The translations under genes were made by a program, and so were the position numbers. The notes beneath the pieces were generated by a model that did no database searches, was not told the origin of the DNA, and saw nothing but the letters and a program-made list of their open reading frames with translations. Of a DNA stretch of 64,000 bases, positions 25,301-36,108 are shown piece by piece. The DNA is from Terebella lapidaria (Eukaryota > Annelida > Polychaeta > Terebellida > Terebellidae), in NCBI GenBank assembly GCA_949152475.1, contig OX424555.1:97125515-97189514 (forward strand), read 5' to 3'. Each line of letters begins with the position of its first letter. Within the stretch, counting starts at the first letter, position 1.

Positions 25301-27707
25301 ATCTGCAGTGATTGTCATTCGATAAATAGTTGCTGGCCAAATTTTAAATGCAAATTACAAATGTCACAGGAGATTTTGAGATGGTCGAGTGCTCAAACAT
25401 TGGATGCTCCAAAAGTTGGTTTCATCTTCCATGTGTTGGACTCACTGAGGCACGACCAGATCGGAATCGTTTTGCAGTGATGAGTGTGGCACTTCTGGAA
25501 GAAGCGGCTGGTGTCTATGCAGGTCCAAAAAAAGTGAAGTATTGATTGAGTGCCAGGCGAAAGATGACTGCAGCAGAGGACGACTCTTCCATCCCAGCTG
25601 TGTAGGATATGTGCAAGAGCTATTTGAACCAAAAGGTGGGACAATTCATGAGTTAATTTCTGTTTAATTACATGTTAATATACAATTGTAGTATTTAAAC
25701 TGAAAAATATATACATTTATATTTCATTCTAGTTCTGCTGTGATGACAAGGATAACTATGTTGGTAAGAAAGTCTGAAGGGTGCTTTATTGTACAGTGTA
25801 TATTTTACTTAGAACTGGCTTTTGATCTTCACCACATTCTGCCTTGCTTTATTTGTGCTTATTTCTGTATCACATTCATGTGGCCACACTGTACAAGCTA
25901 AATGAATGTGCATGTACACATGTAATATACTACTAGTCATGCATCTGGTAACTCTTTCTTGTGATGACATATATGTACATGTACCTTCGCTTTCCTGCAA
26001 ACTCACATAACATGGTGGTTGAATGTATGTATTTCCTTGGACATGTGGTACTTATTTTTATGTTTTTATATTGCTTAAACATAGACTAGTGGCATATTCA
26101 CATGTGCCTGATTCGTCACAATGGTGACAACATAAAATGTACCTACAATCATGTTTTCTCCTACATTTGGTTATTTACTTTGACATAAAATATCCAGTGA
26201 TATTCAGTTCATTTGAAATAGTACTTTGTCATACATTGTACAAGCATGGTACATCATACTGTCAGCACAATAGCACTAGTACAAACATCCTTATGTAGTA
26301 TATGCCATTTTTCTTCTCTACAATGTCTGCAATAGTATGACTTACCAATAACCATTTTAAACATTTGTGACTTTCTGAAACAATTATGACGGAGTCAATG
26401 ACCTAAATATGTATGCCACAAACTTAACATAAACTAACCCCCAATTCATCTGCTTAATTTATTGAATGTGCAGGGCGAGGTAGAGTGTGCAACATGCCAA
26501 AGAATTGGTGGTGTAGCACTCAGTGCAGGAAGATCAGCGGCAAAGACTCGACCCACGACAGAGTCCAGGAATATTCCCGAGCCCTGGGGTTTCGAGGTCT
26601 CCTGGACATGGCTGTACGGGATATAATCAGAGAGGGGGGTGGGCCAAGTATGAACGCGGAATGGAGACTTTCCATGCCTCAGTACTCCAGTCTGAACCAT
26701 AGGAATTACTTCCAAATCGGCCACATGCTTCTCTCTGGTAGGCCATATTGTTCAAATTACTTATTTATTACAGTGTACATAAATGTGTGTGTTTACATCT
26801 TAACCATTTATGAACAAGTTTTTATTAATGAAATAAATCTATGTTCCTTACTGTTTAATATATCATGCATAACATTTTCATATACGATACATGTATTCTT
26901 CAATAGGGGTCAGTGGGGTCTGGCCAGAGACTATCCAAGAAGCAGTCGTATGGAACAGGACAGTGAACGAAGCTGGAGGGCCAAGCAGGAATATTCCTAT
27001 GGACAGATACAATGAGTTCATAAACAACGACTTCAAAAGTAACCATCTTTTTTCCATTCATAAAGACCCTCTCACAAATGACATGTATAGTTATTTCCAA
27101 ATATTATTTGTTAAATCCTCCCCAAAAGCAATTAAAATGACTGAATTTAAATTCCTTTTGTATCCCATCTATACAAGTACAATGTATATGAATACATCAT
27201 GTAATTGCATGTTTCCACCTCCCTTGATTTCCTTTGCTGTGTTGAACAGGGATGCTTCGAGACTCCAATAGGAGATACACAGCAAGGCACGTGATAAGAG
27301 CAGGGCGTCTTGCAGGTGCCATGGGGAAGTCTTTGGACAGATTGTTCGTTCAACAGGTGGCCCGGACATATATGCCTGGACGTCGCAAGACAGTGCAGAG
27401 AGAGACCACACAGCATGACCTAGTTGAACAGTTCGTCACAACGTACAAGCCACAGAAACTTCTGACGAACATTGGAAGCCGTCGACACAAGGGGTTCGAA
27501 ACATTCCAGTACAACCTGGATATCAAGTCCACTGCGAAAATGAAGGCCTCCTTGAACAAGCATTCAGAACGCCAAGATGAATTTGCAGACAACCTTCCAT
27601 CAGACACGGAGGACAGTTGTGAAATAACCCCACCAAACGCCTGCACAGGAGGGCTAGAGTCCAGTTCGGAATCCGAACCAGGAGATTTGGACATTGCCAA
27701 CATTTAA
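19384..27707 (+). CDS. DUF6589-like transposon protein with N-terminal zinc finger and two PHD-like fingers (13 exons, decayed)
   Basis: Predicted exons: 19384-19583, 19937-20153, 20275-20400, 20525-20699, 20832-20958, 23570-23689, 23854-24100, 24262-25247, 25370-25635, 25733-25763, 26474-26737, 26907-27038, 27250-27707. Junctions use GT-AG. An N-terminal Cys finger spans the first splice (CVIC ... CRSC). Exon 5 has the VVLAISMLLYRARP block, exon 8 the FDNVGLGERTRHEG and HGDGASV...RLQGIIPVPGELHR blocks that recall DUF6589 proteins. Exons 8-9 encode PHD-like fingers (CHCQEPC ... CSKSWFHLPC; CLCR ... FHPSC). Exon 12 has WNRTVNEAGGPSRNIPMD, and an acidic tail ends at 27705-27707. Breaks: TAA at 20693-20695 with a phase mismatch consistent with one lost base, a shift near 24540, a shift near 25470, and a bad phase into the 31-nt exon. 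Likely the mobility protein of the surrounding element; catalytic residues are not identified. Family recognition is from memory of conserved blocks. Confidence 0.68.
21289..22348 (-). mobile_element. Palindrome-ended element, copy 3 (reverse orientation) in a transposon intron
   Basis: The left end reads AGGTTACCGGACC followed by its own inverse (GGTCCGATAACC), and the right end reads GTCCGGTAACCTGTCTTAGCC, the reverse of copies 1 and 2. It is flanked by ATTTTTTT on both sides (21281-21288 and 22349-22356), an 8-bp apparent TSD. The interior keeps GTCCGTCGTCC repeats next to the palindrome and degenerate GATGACCTTGA units, the complement of the AAGGTCA arrays in the other copies. It lies between exon 5 of the DUF6589-like gene and the last helicase exon. 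It diverges clearly from copies 1 and 2. Confidence 0.8.
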
Positions 27708-30700
27708 GATGGTGAAACCCTGCCGATTGTTGGCAGTAAATTTCACGACTTTAGTACCGCATACAAAATATGAGCATTTGTCACAAAACTTCTGGTAGTC
27801 CGAAGTGACTTTTTGCAGTTGGAGTGAATAGAGGAGTCATTTTCTTGTTTTAGAAAAATACAATCTTCGACCTGAAACGTCTGGACCATTCCGGATAATA
27901 ACGATAAAGTTGGTACATCCGTTCTCAATATCAACCACGTAATATTTAGAATACATCGACTTTTTACATAGTGGAGCAGTCAGTGTCTATGAGCCGAGAA
28001 TTACTTTTTGAATTTACCGCCTACATTTGTCACAAAATGCCCGACTGTCTTTGACACATTTACGAAATGCGCCATTTTCAAAATATCACGTGGATTTGGA
28101 CAACACACAGACTTGAAATATCATCTATTATTTTGATGATTTTCAAAGAATAGCTGACTTACTTGGGATTGGTACATCGTAGACTCCATAACGAGCTATC
28201 CACAGCCATGTGACATTGCGTTTTCCCCCGTAAAATTGAGTCTGAACATCGGCTACTTTCAACGTCAGGTGCCACGAAATCGTGTTTACATATTTCCCAG
28301 GTCAAAGTTTAATGTATCCTTACGCGAGACTTATCTTTGGTCATGTCGATTCTGGTAATCTGTCTAATCCATTGATCACACCAAATAATCCACTTTCTGG
28401 ATACTGAACGGGACTATGTTCACAGTACGACACATTTACATGTGTTTTGTAATATCAATTGGTAGCGGTCATCCTCGGAATATTTCCTTCGGTTGTGAAG
28501 ACCATATTTTGCGACTATGAGATTCGGTAGCTTCGTCTCCAAATGTTTTCCCGCGAGGCACCAACACTCCCATGTGTTATGCATGTATATCGGCATATGA
28601 CGGAGGTAATCCCAGAATTATGTACATAATCGAAGACATATTAGTTCATAGACAAAGAATTGTTGTAGATCGGGGAATGACAAACACTGAAAACCATGTT
28701 TCCAGACGATAACTGACATATCGCTCACCACGTGAGTTTGTATTCGCTCCGGTGAGAAAGCCGTTGAAATCCGTGCACGGAGTTTTGAGTTCAATGTGAA
28801 GAGCAATACTCACTAGCTGCTCAAGTCCAGTCTCGGTCAGTGATCGCATGCAACCACACGGAAAATCGTCGAGCACATGTCCTGGGGCGGATTATTAACC
28901 CTCTTTCGACCCTTCTTGCACATTGGGAGTTCATTTTCACAAATAGGTAATATAATATTATATTTGTTCAGGTACGTACACGTAATTTAAGCATTCTGTA
29001 TATTGGAGCCCCGTCTCTATCAACACTGATCAAGTATCTATGAGTACCTATTCCATAAGTTCGTGGTTAAATACATTTCGATAACAAAATGAAACTGTAT
29101 GTAGATGTATATCTATATGTATGTCAAGAAATTTAAATCAGTGCCCTGATTGGCACAAGTATATAAGGTTATTATCAATAAGCAGCTATATGATAATTCA
29201 TATCACCAACATATATATATTTCTTCTCTAAATCAAGAAGTTTACTTGATTGTAATATTCCAATGATCAATTCAAGGCAATGTGATTGGTATCAGCAACA
29301 GAATAGAGTGCCATGTGACAAATCCATCATCTCATATTTTTCTGACTCCAGATGACTCCAGATGTTGCTGACAACTCCACACCACTTTCCTGACAGCTCA
29401 GCCAGAAGACAACACAACCAGAAGCTCCATAAATCCTGGTTCAAGTCTCAATCAGAAGACAGGCAATAGCAGCTCCACACCACTTGACTGATCCCCCAAT
29501 GACAGGCACCCAGGAGCAATCATTCAGTTGGCCAACAATATGGATGTCAAAGCATAACAACAACTTGTGTTTTGAAGTTTGCACCAATATATACATGTAT
29601 ATTAAAACAATATATATATATAAATTCAAATTAAGTGCATGTTGGATCTGTAATTCTGAAACACCTGTAGAGAATTGCACACCACCATTTTGGGTATTGT
29701 AATGTCACTATAAGGCAATTGGATATCTTATACAACAGCAATTTGGGGATTCAATGGCCAATTAATAATATTTTCATATTTTATATTTTAATGGATAAAG
29801 TGGCCAACACATTGTATGTATCAAAAATTTGTTATTGATACACATGTGTAGGTCAGAAATACATTATGAAGATTTGAATGGCAGTGTATCAAGTGGCCAT
29901 GTGCAATAATGTTTGCCAATTATGATAAACTCATAATCTTTTTGATTGGTATTATATTTGATTTATTTTGTTCTTGTTTACCTTCCATGTACAAACTTTG
30001 TAAGATAAACATATGGATAAGGAGTATACTACCAAATACACTATTTATTCATGACATTTCTTGTCTGGTATGTTTGATATCATACCTGTGATCCATGTAT
30101 GTCAAAAGATGAATTGTACTAATAAAATGCTACCACTGTGTGAATTTCACATCAATTATGTTGACACAACCCATGTGCAATAATGATACTTTAATGTCAC
30201 ATGTAATCATGATGACAATGAATCGAAAGCCTGGTGATATCTACATTTACATGTTATTGGGATCAGGATGTATCCTGTATCTAGCTTGGGGTTTGTGTTC
30301 TTTGTATGCATAGACCGAGCATTATGCACAATAGGGTCAGTGAAGACATACATGTACTGTTAGTTATTCGATGACCACAGAGTGTTATGAATTATGCCAA
30401 ATGCAAGAAGATGTTACTTCCCCAGAAGTTTTAAACTTATAACTGTCACTTTGGAAATACGGGTTATTATTTGCATTGATCAGGTGAATAGAGTAGTGTC
30501 ATGGCCCAATGCACACAGAAGCCCTAGCATGTAGCAGTCTACATGTAAAGGCCAGTGTGAATTGTGCACAGTGGAGCATATGATATTGAAGTCTCCCTCT
30601 CACTGTGGCAGTGTCTTGAAGGGTTAAAAAATAGTGCCTGTGCTGGCCACTTGGGAAAATTTTTTAGTTGTCCATAAATGTCTGAACTTCATAAATCATT

Positions 30701-33700
30701 TGTGATGCAATGGATTTGAATTTCAAAAAAATATTTCTCGGCTCATAAACTAGCATATGTAGTAATGCTCAGAAAAATACTAGGAACATTCGTAATCGAC
30801 TTTTTCCACAAGAACGGATGTCCCGAAATGTTGGTAGTCAATTTCACCAATTTTAACATAAGATGCATAATAACTGCACGTAAAATGCTTTAAATTAGTT
30901 ATTAACATGATAATATAACATTTATGTGAAATATGTGTTCATTTCTTCAAGAAAAAACATTTTCAAAAATATTCAGTGCGCATCACTGACTAAAATATGG
31001 CGAGGGTAACAACCCCTTAAGAGAAACACAGGCATTTCATGACCTGAAAGTACATTTCATACAGAGCAGGATGATTTAAACCAAGTGCGAGTGCATGTAA
31101 TCATGATAAACATACAATGGTAATTGAGGAGCATGCATTTTCTCAGTGCTGAGTTATATCTTTTCATTCATGTATATGGACCTGCCGTTTCCCATGTTAG
31201 ATTTCTTTATCATTCAAAATCATTTAGTATTCATTGTTGTTGTATTATTATTTTTAGTACTATGAAGGTTAGGTATTTAGTACAAGATGTTACATGTACC
31301 TGTCGGGAAGAATTGCAACATGTGGAATTTACTGAATTCCAAATGACACTAGAAGTTCATCTCGAATTTTCTTGTTGCATGTTGCTGTCAGAAGACACAC
31401 AGGTCAGAGCCCCTGCAAAAAAAATATGGACTTACAAAGAGTATTCATCATGGGGTTGTTTTTTTAGCCATTATTGTCAACTGCAGGTCATCTGAGTTTA
31501 TTCACCAATCAGAGATGCAATGGGCTTCATCATAAACAATGGACAGGAGAGATGTTGTCCATGGCTCTTGGCGTAACATTTTTCTCCACTCTGTAGAAAT
31601 TAGTGCCTCTGGAGAACTCATGACTATACTATGTCTGCACAGTTTAATGCCTGCAAAAGAAGTTGACAATTGGTTATGATCGTCATCAGCATACTTCAAT
31701 ATCTGCATTCATTGAATTGTAAGTGGCAATAAAACATCGGTGTGTTTGAAGTGATATTCATGCTTATACATATTTAGGACGTCACCAAATGCAACGATAT
31801 CATCAGAGAAAATATGGTGAATTTGCGGTGTGGTTGCTCTTTCCTTATATCAATATACTGCCTATAGTCGTTTTCACTGAGTTTTTTAGCTCACCGGCTG
31901 AAAGCCGTGGAGCTATTGGGATGGATTGACACGGTGTCTGTCGTGTCTGTCCCATGTTTTCCTGACTCAAATCTTTCAGAATCTTCTCCGCCGAAAGTGC
32001 TATTGCTATTGAACCCAAACTTGGCATACTGTTCGCTTATTGGATGCTCTCCAAAGTAAAGTATGCTTCGGTGAAAATTCCATAAGTTTTCTGGAGAAAT
32101 TTAACGATTAAACATTAATTTTACTATACATGTGCTCTTGTTTATACATACGGGTTGTGGGTGGAAGGTCAGCGCATGCGCAGAGGGGACATTTCAATTG
32201 CAAATAGCGAATGTTTGTTTACCTTCGAACTTCCACCAAGAAACACGATTTATCGGGTCATAACAGTTCTGACAGGAGCGGATACCTGTGTTTTGTGTGA
32301 ATCATTTGTTTACCTTCGAACTTCCACCAAGAAACACGATTTATCGGGTCATAACAGTTCTGACAGGAGCGGATACCTGTGCGTTGTGTGAATCATTTGT
32401 TATTACATTTCAAATTCCACTGTAGTCCGTATGTCAATGCATAAATATATTTGTTTTGCAGTGTTTAAGGGAAGTACGACCGGAAAATTTCCGATGTTGG
32501 GTAATTTATTTCCGTCAAACTTTCCGAATCTTTCCGACCAACGACGATTTAGCCTATCTATAAACAAATCGTGACGTATCTAACGCATGCGCAGACGGGA
32601 CAATGCGATCGCAAATGGGGATTGTTTATCTTCGCATATCGACCAAGAAACGCGATTTTATCCAATCGTACAATTTTCGACAGCATAAAATACCTGGATT
32701 TGGTGTAATCGTTGTTGATGTTACTGTAAATGCACTGTAGTATGTTTATCAAGTGATAAATATCTCGGTAATTGCAGGATATACAGCGAAGGCACCGGTA
32801 ACAGGGCAAAGATCTATAAATAGCACTGTTCATTGATGACTGCATGACAGCTCGGCCCAAAGACAACTCGGACCTGGACAAGTCGGCCCGGAAAAGACAG
32901 CTCGGCCAATTGCATTGGACCACTTGGCCCGGGCTGATGAGACAAGTCGGCCCGCCGCTAACCTACGCTCGGACCGCGATGCTAGTTTTGTTACGGTTCA
33001 ATTACTGAGTGACGACCGTTTGTGATCGCGCCAAATGATTGCAGATTAGTAAGATATATATCCACTATGTATGAATAATTATTTTGCCATCGAGACGTAC
33101 TTATAAATAATAAATAAGATATACAAAGGCAGGGAATTAACCGACTGTTATCCACTATATGTTGCGTGTTTTTATTGGTTATCCATGATTCAAACAGCAT
33201 GCCTGTAAACATGTGGAAATTTCGATAAACTTATAAACATGTATGGAAATAATAATACAATAATTTTAAAAATATATAACATTGTATATGTTGCGCATAA
33301 TTTCATCTTACACATCGAAAAAATTTCAAGTAAGCAAGTCAAAAGTCATTCAGTAAAGTCCATTAGTCTATAGATAGGTGCCTTGAAATAATCTGTCAGA
33401 TGCAATCATGATTGCAATTCAGTCGTATTGCCTAGAATAGTCTGGACTGGACAGCTCGGCTCAGGGACAACTCGGCCAGGACAACTCGGCCCAGGCTGGA
33501 CAACTCGGCCAGGACAAGTCGGCCCGGCTCGTCCCGTTGATCGGACAACTCGGCCAGCTGATTGGACACGGCTCAGAGGTGGCAGTGGGGGCGGGGCATA
33601 GGTGTTCAGCCTAGCCCTAACTGAGTCGACTATGGGCAATACGACTGAATTGCGTATTATTTCAAGGCACTTAGTACTTATTTATTCAACCTCCCCATGG

Positions 33701-36108
33701 GAGAAATGACAAAAAATTACAAATTATGATGTAAAACATGCAATGACACTGAATATTACTGAATGACTATTCTAGGCGATACGACTGAATTGCAATCATG
33801 ATTGCATCTGACAGATTATTTCAAGGCACCTATCTATAGACAAATGGACTTTACTGAATGACTTTTGACTTGCTCACTTGAAATTTTTTCGATGTGTAAG
33901 ATGAAATTATGCGCAACATATACGATCGTCACTTACATGTACCGAAAAAGGTTTACTTTCTAAATGAAAAAAGAAATATCAAAAACAAGTTGTGATTTGC
34001 ATTTACATCAATCTAAATGTGGTAAATGCAACACAGTTGTATGGATTGAAATAACAATATATACCCACTTTTAGAAATGACAAAATTTGTTCAGTCTGCA
34101 AATAGCTTTATTTTGTCTATAGAATGAGAATTCATGCAAATTTTGGTCTGAACATATATGTATTGTGTGCCTAAATTGAGTTGACAAGATTCAAACTTGG
34201 GCTAATCAATTTCGCATCCATTTTTCCTCAGAGCGGCCCGCGCAGTCTTATGATATCATTGGTATTAATCTAGATACTGTGGCAACCGGCAATGAATGCA
34301 GGCCGATCATTCTCTATCCGATGTTTTCAGGCACAGTTAATGGCGATTTTCTGATTATCTGTCATCGAATTGTGCCTAGTCTCTATTTATTCCTGACGAT
34401 ATCATCTCAAGATATACTAGTACTTCAAGTTTGCATGACGAACAAGAATGCTAGATTTGGCTGATTTAACTTTAAAACAGGGAAGGAGAAGTAAACTTTC
34501 ATACATGAACTTTTCACTGGCATCGATGGATACATTGGCAAAGTACATGAAGTACACAACACACTGATCATCGTTGTACTAATAGTTCTAATAGATTCTG
34601 GTAAAAATCCCTCGTGAGACATTGGTGGTAAGAAAAGTGGGGGTGCTGGAAGGTAGAGTGGTAGTAAGCATGCATCAGCAAATTCTTCATTCCTCTTTGA
34701 AACTTTGTATTTTAATATTTTCCTCTTTGAAACTTTGTATTTTAATGATAGTGATACTGTATTGTAATCCTTGTAAACTACTCATTCCAGAATTTTTATG
34801 GTTTTTTTTGTGTGAATTTTTTTTTCTTTGAAGAATCGCCATTTATTTATGATGGGAAAGAACATATTATGTAGACTGTGAATGTTGCATGATATGGTGC
34901 CTCTTTTGGTAACCTTCACAAAATGTATTTATTGTATAGGTCTGCACTTCTCTGCAGGCAAATCTTGAAAGCTGGAAATGTAGTTTGGATATACATGGGG
35001 ATTCATTGTACAATGTATGTTATATTATATTATACTATCGTTTGGTGACCCTGAACTTGATGATGGCATTGGATGAATGTCAAGTTTGAGTCAACAACAA
35101 ATGTGGGAATTGTTCCATATCGACACAACTCTGTTAGAGTTAAAGCTTAGTGTTGTATTACAAAGTCATGATGACATAGGACCACATTATACATGGATCC
35201 TGTGTTAACATGGTTAAATACCACCTGGTTTGAGAGACCACCCTGTGTTTTGAGACCACTACACTTGGTCCAAAGTGGCCTTTTATCATGTAAATGAACC
35301 TGTCATGAGAGACCACCTGTCATTTAATACCACCTTTTTGGGGTCCCTTGGGTGGTCTTAAAACACAGGATCCACTGTACTAGTAACTATCAAAATCCAT
35401 TTGATGAAATATTCTGGTTGCCTGATAATTCCGGTGAGCTACAGGGCCCTTGGCCCTATGTTTTCCTCATAATTTCAATATATATCCATGCTTTATTTCA
35501 TGAATATTTTATGAATCCACTCTACTCACGCTCTACTTCTTCTTCTGTCATGCTGCTCCTTTCTCCTATGACACCTGTGCTGATATTCATCTGTTCATTA
35601 TGCTTTCTCTGGTCAGCAATAAGGGACAGCATCGGTGAAACAACAAGAACTGCATGATGGACTTCTGGTTCAAGCTAAGGAAGTGACAGTAGTTTAATAT
35701 TAATTACTACTATATGCTGGAGAATATATATGGAATTCCATTTTAAACTGGCTACATATCTGGCACGATATATATGTGTTATATATGACTGAACTGGGTA
35801 TATACATGAAAGTATGGTAATTTAGTCAGAGCTTCATTTATTTCTTAAATTTATATTGAGACAGAAGTTTTCGTATAAAATACATTAAATTAACCATTTG
35901 TTGCTCTAAAACATTTTACCTTGTCCATTATCAAAGGTGCCAATTGATAGATGAAGGATTTCCCATAGCCAGTTGGAAGAACACCTAAAACATGTTCTCC
36001 ATTGCACACCATGGTCAGCACCTTCAATTGTTCTACCTTCAACTCATGACAAAACACACCCCTGAAGTACTGTTCATATGCTGAATTGATATCTTCCTTG
36101 TTAAACAT
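22679..36108 (-). CDS. RecQ-type ATP-dependent DNA helicase, multi-exon, one core exon not found
   Basis: Minus-strand exons: 35920-36108 (start MFNKED; Walker A LPTGYGKS), about 35530-35664 (motif Ia VVSPMLSLIADQ), 31506-31650 (SPEALIS, then the DEAH box in YDEAHCISDW), and 22679-23510 (RPNIF, motif IV TIIYCPTTS, motif V STVAFGLGINIPD, motif VI QEIGLAARDG, then a Cys-rich tail with CCTLCMKRCQC). The order and motifs are those of RecQ helicases, which unwind DNA 3'-5'. The segment carrying motif III (LTATA) and the region up to RPNIF is missing between exon 3 and the last exon. Exons 3 and 4 are phase-compatible without it. Motif VI has L and A where RecQ has R and G. The phase from exon 1 to 2 is off by one. 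It probably assists transposition or repair of the host element. Confidence 0.72.
27708..31505. other. Non-coding interval inside the giant transposon
   Basis: This is downstream of the plus-strand gene and within the largest helicase intron. I looked on the minus strand for the missing helicase motif III exon and did not find an LTATA-like block. The sequence is AT-rich, with ATATAT runs near 29205 and 29610 and short degenerate direct repeats around 29340-29500 (e.g. 'agctccacaccactt'). No supported gene, TIR or known repeat core is seen. Confidence 0.5.
31879..32165. mobile_element. Possible short element with AGCTCACCGGC...GCCGTGGAGCT palindromic end
   Basis: Near 31887 the sequence TTTTTAGCTCACCGGCTGAAAG is followed by its near-inverse (AGCCGTGGAGCT) and then ATTGGGATGG. 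This terminal hairpin followed by a GTCTGTCGTGTCTGTCC tract resembles a common invertebrate repeat family with AGCTCACC ends. I cannot place the distal end or a TSD, so boundaries are approximate. Confidence 0.4.
32216..32396 (+). repeat. Two-copy tandem duplication, period ~91 bp
   Basis: The block starting 'ttaccttcgaacttccacca' at about 32219 recurs almost perfectly at about 32310, and both copies end in 'cggatacctgtg.tttgtgtg'. A third, diverged relative lies near 32583-32670 (GCATGCGCAG ... gaccaagaaacgcgattt). It is non-coding and lies in a helicase intron. Confidence 0.8.
32849..32956. repeat. GACAACTCGGCC-type minisatellite-like tract
   Basis: Irregular repeats of 'gacaactcgg', 'gacaagtcggcccg' and 'gacagctcggcc' occupy this GC-rich island in otherwise AT-rich DNA. 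The same motif fills the loop of the inverted repeat at 33284-33923, which suggests a related element. Confidence 0.6.
33284..33923. mobile_element. Inverted-repeat element: ~159-bp arms around a GACAACTCGGCC core
   Basis: The arm at 33284-33442 (starting GTATATGTTGCGCATAAT) is nearly perfectly inverted at 33765-33923 (ending ATTATGCGCAACATATAC). The 320-bp centre holds about eight copies of ACAACTCGGCC or ACAAGTCGGCCCG at 33450-33560. It also holds a third, shorter copy of part of the arm around 33625-33672 (CAATACGACTGAATTG ... ATTTCAAGGCAC). The arms are long and similar, as in a foldback transposon. No clear TSD was identified. Confidence 0.72.
34691..34746 (+). repeat. Short tandem duplication (30-bp period)
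   Basis: The block beginning TCCTCTTTGAAACTTTGTAT at 34691 is repeated exactly at 34721. It is non-coding and in a helicase intron. Confidence 0.8.
35190..35379. mobile_element. Small MITE, Tc1/mariner-like (190 bp)
   Basis: The ends are inverted: TACATGGATCCTGTGTTAA at the left and TTAAAACACAGGATCCACTG followed by TA at the right. Both ends are bounded by TA dinucleotides. The interior has repeated 'gagaccacctg'-type motifs. The length, TA bounds and short TIRs fit a non-autonomous mariner-type element. It sits in the helicase intron between exons 2 and 3. Confidence 0.65.

Noticed and set aside
19384..27707. Host PHD-finger chromatin gene
   Set aside because: The PHD-like fingers are embedded in a DUF6589-like protein whose other blocks are typical of repetitive, transposon-linked families, and the gene lies inside a TSD-flanked insertion.
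31124..31495. 123-codon plus-strand open frame
   Set aside because: Antisense to the helicase intron/exon region, low-complexity and AT-driven composition, no domain.
33406..33639. Proline/arginine-rich minus-strand open frame
   Set aside because: It is the translation of the GACAACTCGGCC repeats inside an inverted-repeat element.
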